From NCBI GenBank assembly GCA_003164375.1, contig PLTE01000392.1, forward strand, positions 11,055 through 25,938: a stretch of 14,884 nt of DNA, given 5' to 3'. This DNA is from Hyphomicrobiales bacterium. GTDB lineage: Bacteria; Pseudomonadota; Alphaproteobacteria; Rhizobiales; Xanthobacteraceae. Position 1 is the stretch's first letter. The number at the start of each line of letters is the position of its first letter. Shown here piece after piece: positions 1 to 6,368 of the stretch. The notes below the pieces were generated by a model. That model worked only from the letters and a program-made list of their open reading frames with translations, made no database searches and was not told the DNA's origin. The position numbers were made by a program, and so were the translations under genes.

Positions 1-1183
1 GAATATAGAATTCCGAAAGGAAAGGGTTAGCCGCAATGCCCTTCTGAAGTTCTCTTTGAACCACAGCGTCCACACCCCCTTGAGTCTTCAGAGCATGGGT
101 ACTGATTACGGCATCAAACACTGCAGATGAGGCGTTTTGGCCGCCGTCGAGGAATGGATGCTCCGGCACCCAATTTTGAAGCGCGGTCGAATAGGTCTGA
201 GCGTCCTTCGCTGACATGAGGGGCAGAGGCGGCGGCGGAAGTTGATATAGCCGGGCTACAAGACGGTCGAGCTGCTCGTCAGGGGAATAAAGCGACAAGT
301 TCAAACTGTCATTGTCGAAATGAAGCCCTGTTAATTTGCTGCGTTCACGTTCTAGAATTGCCGTTACCACGGTCTGAAGCGTAACGGGTCTTTCGCCCTT
401 CTCTATTTCAGCAATTAACGCCGCTGCATTGCCGACACCCGCGACTCTTTCAGCAACTGCGCGCAAAACAGGCGCATATCCCGCAAAACGATCGCCATCA
501 CTTTCCGTCTGCTCGCGCAACTTGCCGAGGAGAAGTGCGATTGCCTTGCGTTCGGCGTCCGCGTGTGGGCTCCCTGGGCGCAACGCACGCAATTGCGTGT
601 CTGCGAAATCTATCGAAGATGCCTCGTCGTAAAAGCCGATTTACAACACGGCAACTTTTGCTCCATGGCCATCCAGCAATAACCATGCGTCTTGGACCGC
701 GCCGGTCCTGCCAAAAAGAGTGATCGGCACCGTTCGACCCGTTGAAAGTTCGGCAACATCTTTTAGGAATGCCTCAAATGCCTCTTGAGTCACCCTGATG
801 CGTGCTTCATCCAAGCCGTCTATCAAGACCGCGGTCGTTTCAGAATCCCATGCGCTTATCAATTTCGATTTGGCCAATCCGCCGCTGAGCGTATTGCCGC
901 CAACGGGGTCAGTGTTTGCTAGATCGACGTAGACAGCACCGGTTTCCAATGCGATTTGCCGCGCTAGAGTCGACTTTCCGACTGCCCCCGGCGCAGAAAC
1001 GAGGAGAACTTCACTTTTGTCCTCATCGCCGCGATTGCTCAACTCGTCATCAACCGTGAGAGGAGCCTCTTTGAAAGTAGCCAAGGCCTTCTTCTCGAAG
1101 GACCAGCCCCTTACAGGCGTGGCATCCTGGACTTTTACAGGAGCCAAGCGCTTCTTCCAGAAATCTTGAATGGTCAGATTCAT
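1..1183 (-). pseudogene. P-loop NTPase (STAND/NACHT-like), interrupted by an in-frame stop, runs off the window
   Basis: Read from an ATG at 1181-1183. The start choice is by the protein-like N-terminus (MNLTIQDFW); its ribosome site is weak. Seen: Walker A APGAVGKST at residues 64-72 and a Walker B-like VLIDGLDEA at 119-127, with the hhhhDxxDE pattern typical of STAND/NACHT-type NTPases. Codon 181 is TAA (641-643). Beyond it the same frame stays open for 213 codons to position 2, giving protein-like sequence (for example ERKAIALLLGKLREQ) and no further stop. That argues for one gene with a nonsense mutation or a base error, not two genes. Intact, it would exceed 394 codons. The specific family is not recognised. 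It lies downstream of a WYL-regulator remnant on the same strand, a pairing common in phage-defence loci; the defence role is inference only. Confidence 0.7.
641..643 (-). other. Premature in-frame TAA in the NTPase gene
   Basis: The codon read on the minus strand is TAA, between ...KVAVL and IGFYDEAS.... A single base change (GAA or CAA to TAA) would explain it, since the frame is unchanged on both sides. The sequence cannot separate a true nonsense mutation from a base-call error. Confidence 0.8.
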
Positions 1184-1315
1184 TATTACAATCCACTGAG
1201 TAGAAGAGCACCTTGCTGTGTGAGATCGCCGCGAGTTTCCCGATAATTCAAGCACGAGCCCATAACATAAACCAAATTAAATATGCGACCAGCACGCTAC
1301 TGCGTCGAACGCGCC

Positions 1316-1605
1316 TTAATAGAATATCTGCTTTAGTGTCGCGTCATACTCAACGCGATTAGCAACGACTATCGGTGTTTCCTTTGGTCGATCTTGCTTC
1401 TCGGCAACATCAAGGCGCAGTCGTTTGTCGAGATAATACAATAACGCTCGACGAACGCGTAGCTCACTCCGACCGGCAGTCATCCCGTAATCCCGCTCGA
1501 TTGTTTTTTGCTGGGCGGAGGAGAGTTTCGGATTGGGAATCAGGATGACGCTAAAGAACGTGAACCAATCAACGTCCTTCGCGGCGTCGGCGCCCGGTTC
1601 GATTC
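1316..1605 (-). pseudogene. C-terminal remnant of a WYL-domain transcriptional regulator
   Basis: About 95 codons on the minus strand, ending in TAA at 1316-1318, with no start codon of their own. The reading contains FFSVILIPNPKLS, QQKTIERDYGM, LRVRRALLYYLDKRL and IVVANRVEY. This order (strand, PxPxLSxxQ, IExDYGM, RRAxLxYLxxRL, hVxNR) is the C-terminal end of WYL-domain HTH regulators as I know the family. The N-terminal winged helix and most of the WYL domain are missing. Upstream the frame collides, at about 1600, with a truncated cysteine synthase in another frame, so the 5' part was lost by deletion. The NTPase gene begins about 130 bp downstream on the same strand. Confidence 0.65.
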
Positions 1606-1953
1606 GGGCATCACCAGAATCAAGCGATAGCCGCGCGCCGCGGCGACGAAGGCAAGCGCGATGCCGGTATTCCCCGACGTCGGCTCGATCAATATGGTCT
1701 TAGGTCCGACCGCACCGGCAGCTTCCATCGCGTCGATCACGGCGACGCCAATTCGGTCTTTCACGCTGCCGACCGGGTTGAGGTATTCGAGCTTGGCGAG
1801 AATGTTCGCCTTCACTCCGCGCATTTCCGGCAAGCGATTGAGCCGCACGATCGGAGTGTCTCCGATCGCCTCGGTCACCGAGCCGAAAACGCGCCCACGG
1901 CCATGTGTACGCCGGCCGCTGGCGGTCTTCGGCTTCGTTGATAGCTGCGACAT
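1540..1953 (-). pseudogene. Truncated cysteine synthase (O-acetylserine sulfhydrylase family)
   Basis: Starts at ATG 1951-1953 with a strong ribosome site (GGAGG, complement of 1962-1966, 8 nt spacing). After a short extension the family sequence is clear: GSVTEAIGDTPIVRLNRL, the PLP lysine K65 in NPVGSVKDRIG, and the phosphate-binding loop PTSGNTG at 91-97. Similarity stops at MPES (residue 118, about position 1600). Normally MSxERR follows; here an unrelated tail of about 19 residues leads to a stop at 1540. Cysteine synthases are about 300-340 residues, so nearly two thirds, including the cofactor-ring-binding C-terminal part, is missing. Almost certainly inactive. The tail is WYL-regulator DNA read out of frame. 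Confidence 0.8.
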
Positions 1954-1961
1954 CGATAGGA

Positions 1962-1966
1962 CCTCC
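1962..1966 (-). promoter_or_regulatory. Ribosome binding site of the truncated cysteine synthase
   Basis: GGAGG on the minus strand, 8 nt before the ATG at 1951-1953. It fixes the start and shows that the 5' end of this broken gene is intact. Confidence 0.6.
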
Positions 1967-2513
1967 GAAGCGGAATTCCGGTGAGTTTATGCCGTTGACT
2001 TCGACATTAGCGAAATAATCTAGACCGTGGAAAGGCTCGTCCTTCGTTTCGCGGCGGCCGGATGCAGAACCGCGCCCGATGACACGACGGGGCATAAATC
2101 GCTAAATGTGATGAGTTTCTGCCGAATTGATCCGCGCAACGGAGCGCGTTCACGAGGCCATGGCACGCGATTTTTCCCTATTCTTCGGATCGGGGTTTCC
2201 CAGTTATGTTCAAATCATTCCCCGGTAATTTTTGTAGGGAACGCCACCGAAAAGCCTTGTGGATCCGGCATTAGTTAATGGTCGCGCCACTTATTCTGCC
2301 GTGATTTGCCGATTTACCCTGTATTTTTCCGTGTTAGCAGGGAAATTGGGTCGGAGACCGGTTCGACTCTGACTGCCTCGTCAGCCAGCCATCGGCAGCG
2401 ATAGCGCGACCTCATCGCGCGGTCGCCCTGCCGCCTTCCGGCGTGCCGTCCCGCAGTTTCTCACGTCAGCCAGCGGGGGCGGATTGAGCACGCGCTGCGG
2501 AAGATTGCAAAAA

Positions 2514-2525
2514 GTAGCGCGCTAC
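2514..2525. promoter_or_regulatory. 12-bp perfect palindrome upstream of the dihydropyrimidinase gene
   Basis: GTAGCGCGCTAC, ending 80 bp before the ATG at 2606. Position and symmetry fit an operator or a short hairpin. It does not match the TGAAA-N6-TTTCA sites near the rpiR-family gene. Could be chance. Confidence 0.25.
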
Positions 2526-2605
2526 CGACGACACGACGAAAATGGGAGCATAGTGTTGCAAAAGCCCTTGCCGGAGCCAATGTTTAGCAGAGGCACAGGA
2601 TCGAC

Positions 2606-4060
2606 ATGACAAAACTCATCCGCGGCGGCACCGTCGTCAACCACGATCATTCGCAACGCGCCGACGTGCTGATCCGCGACGGCGTGATCGTCGCGATCGG
2701 CGACAATCTCGAAGCGCCGGCCGGCGCCGAGTTGATCGACGCCGGCGGCTGCTACGTCATGCCGGGCGGCATCGATCCGCACACCCATCTTGAGCTGCCG
2801 TTCATGGGCACCGTGTCGGCCGACGATTTCGAATGGGGCAGCAAGGCGGCGCTGTCCGGCGGCACGACAATGGTGGTCGATTTCTGCATTCCGAATTCGG
2901 GCCAATCGTTGCTTGCCGCCTATCAGGACTGGCGGCGGAAGGCCGAAGGCGCGGCCTGCGACTATGGCTTCCACATGGCGATCACCTGGTGGGACAAGCA
3001 GGTGCACGACGAGATGGAAACTTGCGTCAAAACCTACGGCATCAACACCTTCAAACATTTCATGGCCTACAAGGGCGCCGTGATGGTCAATGACGACGAG
3101 CTCTACAACTCGTTTCTGCGCTGCGCCGGGTTGGGTGCGATGCCGCTTGTGCATGCTGAGAACGGCGATGTCGTGTGGGGCCTACAGCAACATTACCTCG
3201 GCGCCGGAGTGACAGGTCCCGAGGGGCACGCTTATTCGCGTCCGCCTGCGGTGGAAGGCGAAGCCACCAACCGGGCGATTATGATCGCCGACATGGCGGG
3301 TTGCCCGCTTTACGTCGTTCATACGTCTTGCCGTGACGCGCATGAAGCGATTGCGCGGGCGCGCGCCTCCGGCAAGCGGGTTTTCGGCGAGCCCTTGATC
3401 CAACATTTGCTGCTCGACGATAGCGAATACAAGAACGCCGATTGGGATCATGCGGCGCGGCGCGTGATGTCGCCGCCGTTCCGACCCAAGGAAAATCAGG
3501 CAAGCCTGTGGGCCGGCCTGCAATCGGGGTCGCTGCAAGTCGTAGCCACCGATCATTGCGCGTTCACCACCGCGCAGAAACGGCTCGGCCGCAACGACTT
3601 CACCAAGATACCAAATGGCACCGGTGGGCTGGAGGACAGGATGCCGGCGCTATGGACCGCCGGCGTCACGACTGGACGACTGACCAAAGAGGAATTCGTC
3701 GCCGTCACCTCGGCCAATTCCGCCCGCATTCTCAACGTCTATCCCAAGAAGGGCGCTGTCGCGATAGGCTCGGACGCCGATCTCGTCATCTGGGACCCCA
3801 CGGCCAGCAAGACCATCTCGGCCAAGACCCAAGTGAGCCGGATCGACTACAATGTGTTCGAAGGTTTCCGTTGCACTGGTCTGCCGCGCGCGACACTGTC
3901 GCACGGTGCGATCGCCTGGCTTGACGGTGAGCTACGAGCCGAGGCGGGCGCCGGCAAATATGTCCCGCGCGATCCGTTCCCGGCCGTGCATGTCGCCGAT
4001 GCCCGATGGCGCGAACTCACCGCGCCGCGCCGGGTCGAGCGCGTCGACGTCACGCCCTGA
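2606..4060 (+). CDS. hydA: Dihydropyrimidinase / D-hydantoinase
   Basis: 484 residues, normal length. The ATG has AGGA at 2597-2600, 5 nt upstream. Cyclic amidohydrolase of the urease superfamily that hydrolytically opens dihydropyrimidine or hydantoin rings in the cytoplasm. All six binuclear metal ligands are visible, at positions that agree with the classical D-hydantoinase numbering: H59 and H61 (DPHTHLELPF), carboxylatable K150 (TFKHFMAYKG), H183 (VHAEN), H239 (VVHTS), D316 (ATDHC). Hence predicted active. Homologous to E. coli HyuA, whose gene sits in the region implicated in anaerobic purine breakdown. With ygfK, xdhD and ssnA on the same strand here, ring opening of a reduced purine or pyrimidine intermediate is likely. 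The exact substrate (dihydrouracil, hydantoin or a ureido-imidazole product) cannot be told from sequence. Confidence 0.93.
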   Translation: MTKLIRGGTVVNHDHSQRADVLIRDGVIVAIGDNLEAPAGAELIDAGGCYVMPGGIDPHTHLELPFMGTVSADDFEWGSKAALSGGTTMVVDFCIPNSGQSLLAAYQDWRRKAEGAACDYGFHMAITWWDKQVHDEMETCVKTYGINTFKHFMAYKGAVMVNDDELYNSFLRCAGLGAMPLVHAENGDVVWGLQQHYLGAGVTGPEGHAYSRPPAVEGEATNRAIMIADMAGCPLYVVHTSCRDAHEAIARARASGKRVFGEPLIQHLLLDDSEYKNADWDHAARRVMSPPFRPKENQASLWAGLQSGSLQVVATDHCAFTTAQKRLGRNDFTKIPNGTGGLEDRMPALWTAGVTTGRLTKEEFVAVTSANSARILNVYPKKGAVAIGSDADLVIWDPTASKTISAKTQVSRIDYNVFEGFRCTGLPRATLSHGAIAWLDGELRAEAGAGKYVPRDPFPAVHVADARWRELTAPRRVERVDVTP

Positions 4061-4075
4061 ACGGTCACCGACCGT
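4061..4075 (+). terminator. Short hairpin directly after the hydA stop
   Basis: ACGGTC (4061-4066), loop ACC, GACCGT (4070-4075): a perfect 6-bp stem starting at the base after the TGA. No T-run follows, so it is not a classical intrinsic terminator. It may protect the 3' end or weaken read-through. Confidence 0.25.
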
Positions 4076-4124
4076 CGGAGCTTTCAGGAACGGCGTCGTA
4101 GACACTGATAGGCAAGGCGGGGTT

Positions 4125-4186
4125 AATCTGAGTCTCGGTGGATCTGAGTCTCGATTGATCTGAGTCTCGGTTGATCTGAGTCAATG
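4125..4186 (+). repeat. Four tandem 16-bp repeats, unit GATCTGAGTCTCGGTT
   Basis: Copies at 4125-4140, 4141-4156, 4157-4172 and a partial one at 4173-4186, nearly identical (AATCTGAGTCTCGGTG / GATCTGAGTCTCGATT / GATCTGAGTCTCGGTT / GATCTGAGTCAATG). No spacers, so not CRISPR. Each unit carries a left-half anaerobox-like core (TTGATCTGAGTC or a one-base variant). Only the last copy completes the palindrome. Lies between hydA and the ygfK-like gene. Confidence 0.9.
4171..4184 (+). promoter_or_regulatory. FixK/Fnr-type anaerobox upstream of the ygfK-like gene
   Basis: TTGATCTGAGTCAA matches TTGAT-N4-ATCAA at 9 of 10 positions, and matches the TTGAN6TCAA form used by alphaproteobacterial FixK/FnrN proteins exactly. 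Its centre (4177.5) lies about 110 bp before the TTG start at 4288. A class II activated start would fall near 4219, leaving a leader of about 70 nt. No strong -10 was seen, as expected for an activator-dependent promoter. Activation at low oxygen is inferred. Confidence 0.6.
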
Positions 4187-4276
4187 CACGCGTTCGCATC
4201 CGCGTGATGGTAGCGCTCGGGTTTACCGTGGTGGCGCTCGTGCGAGCGTTTGCGGTCACGACGAGACCCGTTTCAT

Positions 4277-4280
4277 GAGG
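4277..4280 (+). promoter_or_regulatory. Ribosome binding site selecting a TTG start
   Basis: GAGG, 7 nt before TTG 4288-4290. It supports the rare TTG start, which also places the LVPVPFGVLVSRLF segment at the N-terminus, as in YgfK proteins. Confidence 0.55.
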
Positions 4281-4287
4281 TCGAACA

Positions 4288-6330
4288 TTGGTTCAGCTGG
4301 TGCCCGTTCCATTCGGCGTTCTGGTCAGTCGCCTGTTCCGGGAGCTGGAACAAAAGCGCTCGGCCTTCGATCTTCCGGCGCAACGCTTCGCTCAGGGCTA
4401 TCCCGGGCACGATCTCTCCGTCGCCATTCACGGACGGCGCGCATCGAGCCCGTTCGGGCCGGCGGCAGGCCCACATACGCAGATGGCGCAAAACATCGTT
4501 CTGTCCTGGCTCGCCGGCGGTCGCGTGATCGAGTTGAAGACGGTGCAAGTAAAAGACGATCTGGTCATCCCGCGTCCCTGTATCGACGTAGCGACCGTCG
4601 GCTTTAATGTCGAATGGTCGCAGGAGCTCACCGTCGATCAGTCGTTGGAGGAATACGTCAAAGGCGCGATGCTGATCGAGATGCTGAAGGCCTCAGGCCT
4701 CGCCCCGGGCTTCGGCGACACCGTCTTCGACATGAGTGTCGGTTACGATCTGGCGGGCATCCGTTCGGCCAAGGTGCGGAGCTTCCTCGCCACGATGATG
4801 GATGCGACGCTGTTGGTCGAGCGCCTGCGCGCGCAGATCCCCACAGCTTTCGCCCATCTGCGCGACCTGCCGTTTGCGACGCGCATTTCCGACACGCTGA
4901 CATTGTCGACCTTTCACGGTTGTCCGCCCGAAGAGATCGAGAGCATTGCCAGGTTTCTGCTTGCCGAGATCGGCATCGACGTCGTCGTCAAGCTCAATCC
5001 GACCTTGCTTGGGCGGGACGAGCTTTTGTCCATTCTGCACGAGCGCATGGGCTATACCGAGCTCAAGGTTCCTGATGCGGCCTTTGCCAAGGACGCCAAT
5101 TGGCGCCAGGTCACTGATCTCGTCGAGCGTCTCGGCCCCCAGGCGCGCGCGCTCGGGCGCGGCTTTGGCGTCAAATTCTCCAACACGCTGGTGGTCGACA
5201 ACCACAAGAGCTTTTTTCCGGCGAGCGAACGGCAGATGTACTTGTCCGGGCCGCCGCTGCATCCGCTGGCGATGGCGTTGGTGCGGCGCTTCCGACAGCG
5301 GTTCGGCGATCGCTTCCCGATCTCGTTCTCGGGCGGCATCGACGAGTATAATTTCGCCGACGCCGCGGCGCTTGGGCTAAAGCCGATCACCGTGTGCACC
5401 AATCTCCTGCAGAATGGCGGCTATCGACGCGGCTGGCATTATCTCGGCAATCTCACCAAGCGCATGGACGCCGTCGGCGCAGCCGATATGGACACCTTTG
5501 TGTTGAAAGCGTACGGCGAAGCTGAGCCGGCTCTCGCCGTGCTCGGTCTACCGGATGAGAAGAGTGCTGCCTGCCGGGCGGCTCTTGCCGGCGGCGGCGA
5601 TCTGCGTGCCGCGGCGGGTGACGCCTTTGACGCCTGGGTATCCGCGGCACGGCTGCGCAATACTGAAATCTACGGCGAGCGCGTTCTTGCCGATCCGCGC
5701 TATGCCGCCGCCGAGAACGCGACGCCACCGAAGAAGATCGGCAGCGCATTGGTGCTGTTCGACTGCCTGACCTGCGACAAATGCATCCCGATTTGCCCGA
5801 ACGACGCGAATTTCACCTTTGTCATCCCCACGGGGGAAGTGCCCATCGAGCGATTGATGCGGAGCGCGGACGGCTGGACCGCGGAGCTCGTTGGAGCGTT
5901 GAAATTCACAAAACAGCGACAGATCGGCACCTTCGCCGACGTCTGCAACGAGTGCGGCCATTGCGACGTGCTGTGCCCGGAGGACGGCGGTCCCTACTTG
6001 GTTAAACCGCTGTTCTTCGGCAGCGTGGACGCTTGGGCAGCTTCTCCGCATCGCGACGGTTTCGTGATGCAGAAAAGCGGCAACCGCATCACGATGCATG
6101 GCCGCTTCGGCGGGCGGGTGGTGACCATGGAAAGCGGCAATAGCCACGTTCGCTACCGCGGCGAGGGCTTCGACGTGACTCTCGACCCGAATGAGCCGGC
6201 GGCAACGGCGAGCGGAACGGCCGAGAGTCCCGTGGACCTGACGTGGCTCCACATCATGGACAAGATTTTCAAGGCGGTGACGGACCCGCGAGCGATTAAT
6301 TACGTTGGCACCATGCTCGCGTCTGCGTAA
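4288..6330 (+). CDS. ygfK: Short YgfK-like FMN/iron-sulfur oxidoreductase lacking the GltD-like domain
   Basis: 680 residues against about 1030 in E. coli YgfK (putative selenate reductase subunit, part of the purine-degradation gene set). Residues 1-390 match the YgfK dihydroorotate-dehydrogenase-like FMN barrel: GPAAGPHTQMAQNI (58-70), NxSVGY-like FDMSVGYDL (148-155), LSTFHGCPPEEIE (207-218), VKLNPTLLG (234-242), GVKFSNTL (294-301), ISFSGGIDEYN (345-355), NLLQNGGYRRG (372-382). A variable linker (about 400-485) leads directly to a C-terminal ferredoxin domain with two full [4Fe-4S] sites, C493/C496/C499/C503 and C553/C556/C559/C563. The NAD(P)H/FAD GltD-like module and its own cysteine cluster, which separate these two parts in E. 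coli YgfK, are absent. The result is a PreA-like layout with YgfK-type sequence. It probably takes electrons from ferredoxin, or from an unlinked flavoprotein, to reduce a heterocycle. Substrate unknown. Confidence 0.85.
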   Translation: MVQLVPVPFGVLVSRLFRELEQKRSAFDLPAQRFAQGYPGHDLSVAIHGRRASSPFGPAAGPHTQMAQNIVLSWLAGGRVIELKTVQVKDDLVIPRPCIDVATVGFNVEWSQELTVDQSLEEYVKGAMLIEMLKASGLAPGFGDTVFDMSVGYDLAGIRSAKVRSFLATMMDATLLVERLRAQIPTAFAHLRDLPFATRISDTLTLSTFHGCPPEEIESIARFLLAEIGIDVVVKLNPTLLGRDELLSILHERMGYTELKVPDAAFAKDANWRQVTDLVERLGPQARALGRGFGVKFSNTLVVDNHKSFFPASERQMYLSGPPLHPLAMALVRRFRQRFGDRFPISFSGGIDEYNFADAAALGLKPITVCTNLLQNGGYRRGWHYLGNLTKRMDAVGAADMDTFVLKAYGEAEPALAVLGLPDEKSAACRAALAGGGDLRAAAGDAFDAWVSAARLRNTEIYGERVLADPRYAAAENATPPKKIGSALVLFDCLTCDKCIPICPNDANFTFVIPTGEVPIERLMRSADGWTAELVGALKFTKQRQIGTFADVCNECGHCDVLCPEDGGPYLVKPLFFGSVDAWAASPHRDGFVMQKSGNRITMHGRFGGRVVTMESGNSHVRYRGEGFDVTLDPNEPAATASGTAESPVDLTWLHIMDKIFKAVTDPRAINYVGTMLASA

Positions 6331-6368
6331 GCTTGTTAGCTCGCCTCGATCGTTGAAGCGCCGCCGGA

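Larger units (their letters stand above)
1954..2605. other. Non-coding boundary region between the decayed flank and the catabolic block
   Basis: About 650 bp with no convincing gene; the short open frames here have atypical composition and no recognisable domain. The middle (about 2180-2340) is AT-richer than its surroundings, with CCCTG and CAGGG arms at about 2316-2341. About 2345-2480 is GC-rich with short inverted repeats, plus an 11-bp direct repeat, CGTCAGCCAGC, at 2379-2389 and 2464-2474. A 12-bp palindrome lies at 2514-2525. It should contain the dihydropyrimidinase promoter, but no good -35/-10 pair could be assigned. Confidence 0.5.

Noticed and set aside
1540..1953. Truncated cysteine synthase as a stand-in for the PLP lyase YgeX of purine pathways
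   Set aside because: The sequence is cysteine-synthase type, missing about two thirds of the protein, and lies on the far side of a deletion junction from the catabolic block.
1700..2095. 131-codon minus-strand frame overlapping the cysteine synthase start
   Set aside because: Mostly an out-of-frame reading of the cysteine synthase gene, which has clear motifs and its own strong ribosome site. The short unique part (about 1960-2095) has no recognisable family.
2127..2139. TTGATCCGCGCAA, resembling a FixK/Fnr box
   Set aside because: The half-sites are one base too close (N5 instead of N6) and the right half is degenerate.
2161..2176. TGGCACG followed by TTTTC, resembling a sigma-54 promoter
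   Set aside because: The essential GC of the -12 element is missing at the required spacing, and it is over 400 bp from hydA.
2027..2278. 83-codon plus-strand frame
   Set aside because: No ribosome site, atypical composition and no recognisable domain. Treated as non-coding.
2360..2369. GGTTCGACTC, resembling a tRNA T-arm
   Set aside because: The flanks do not pair as a T-stem (ACCGG against CTGAC), and there is no anticodon arm or acceptor stem. Not a tRNA; a relic or att site cannot be supported.
4125..4186. Tandem repeat read as a mini CRISPR array
   Set aside because: The units are contiguous with no unique spacers, and no cas genes are nearby.
5548..6252. 234-codon antisense frame inside the ygfK-like gene
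   Set aside because: Typical shadow frame of a GC-rich gene. The sense strand carries conserved motifs throughout.
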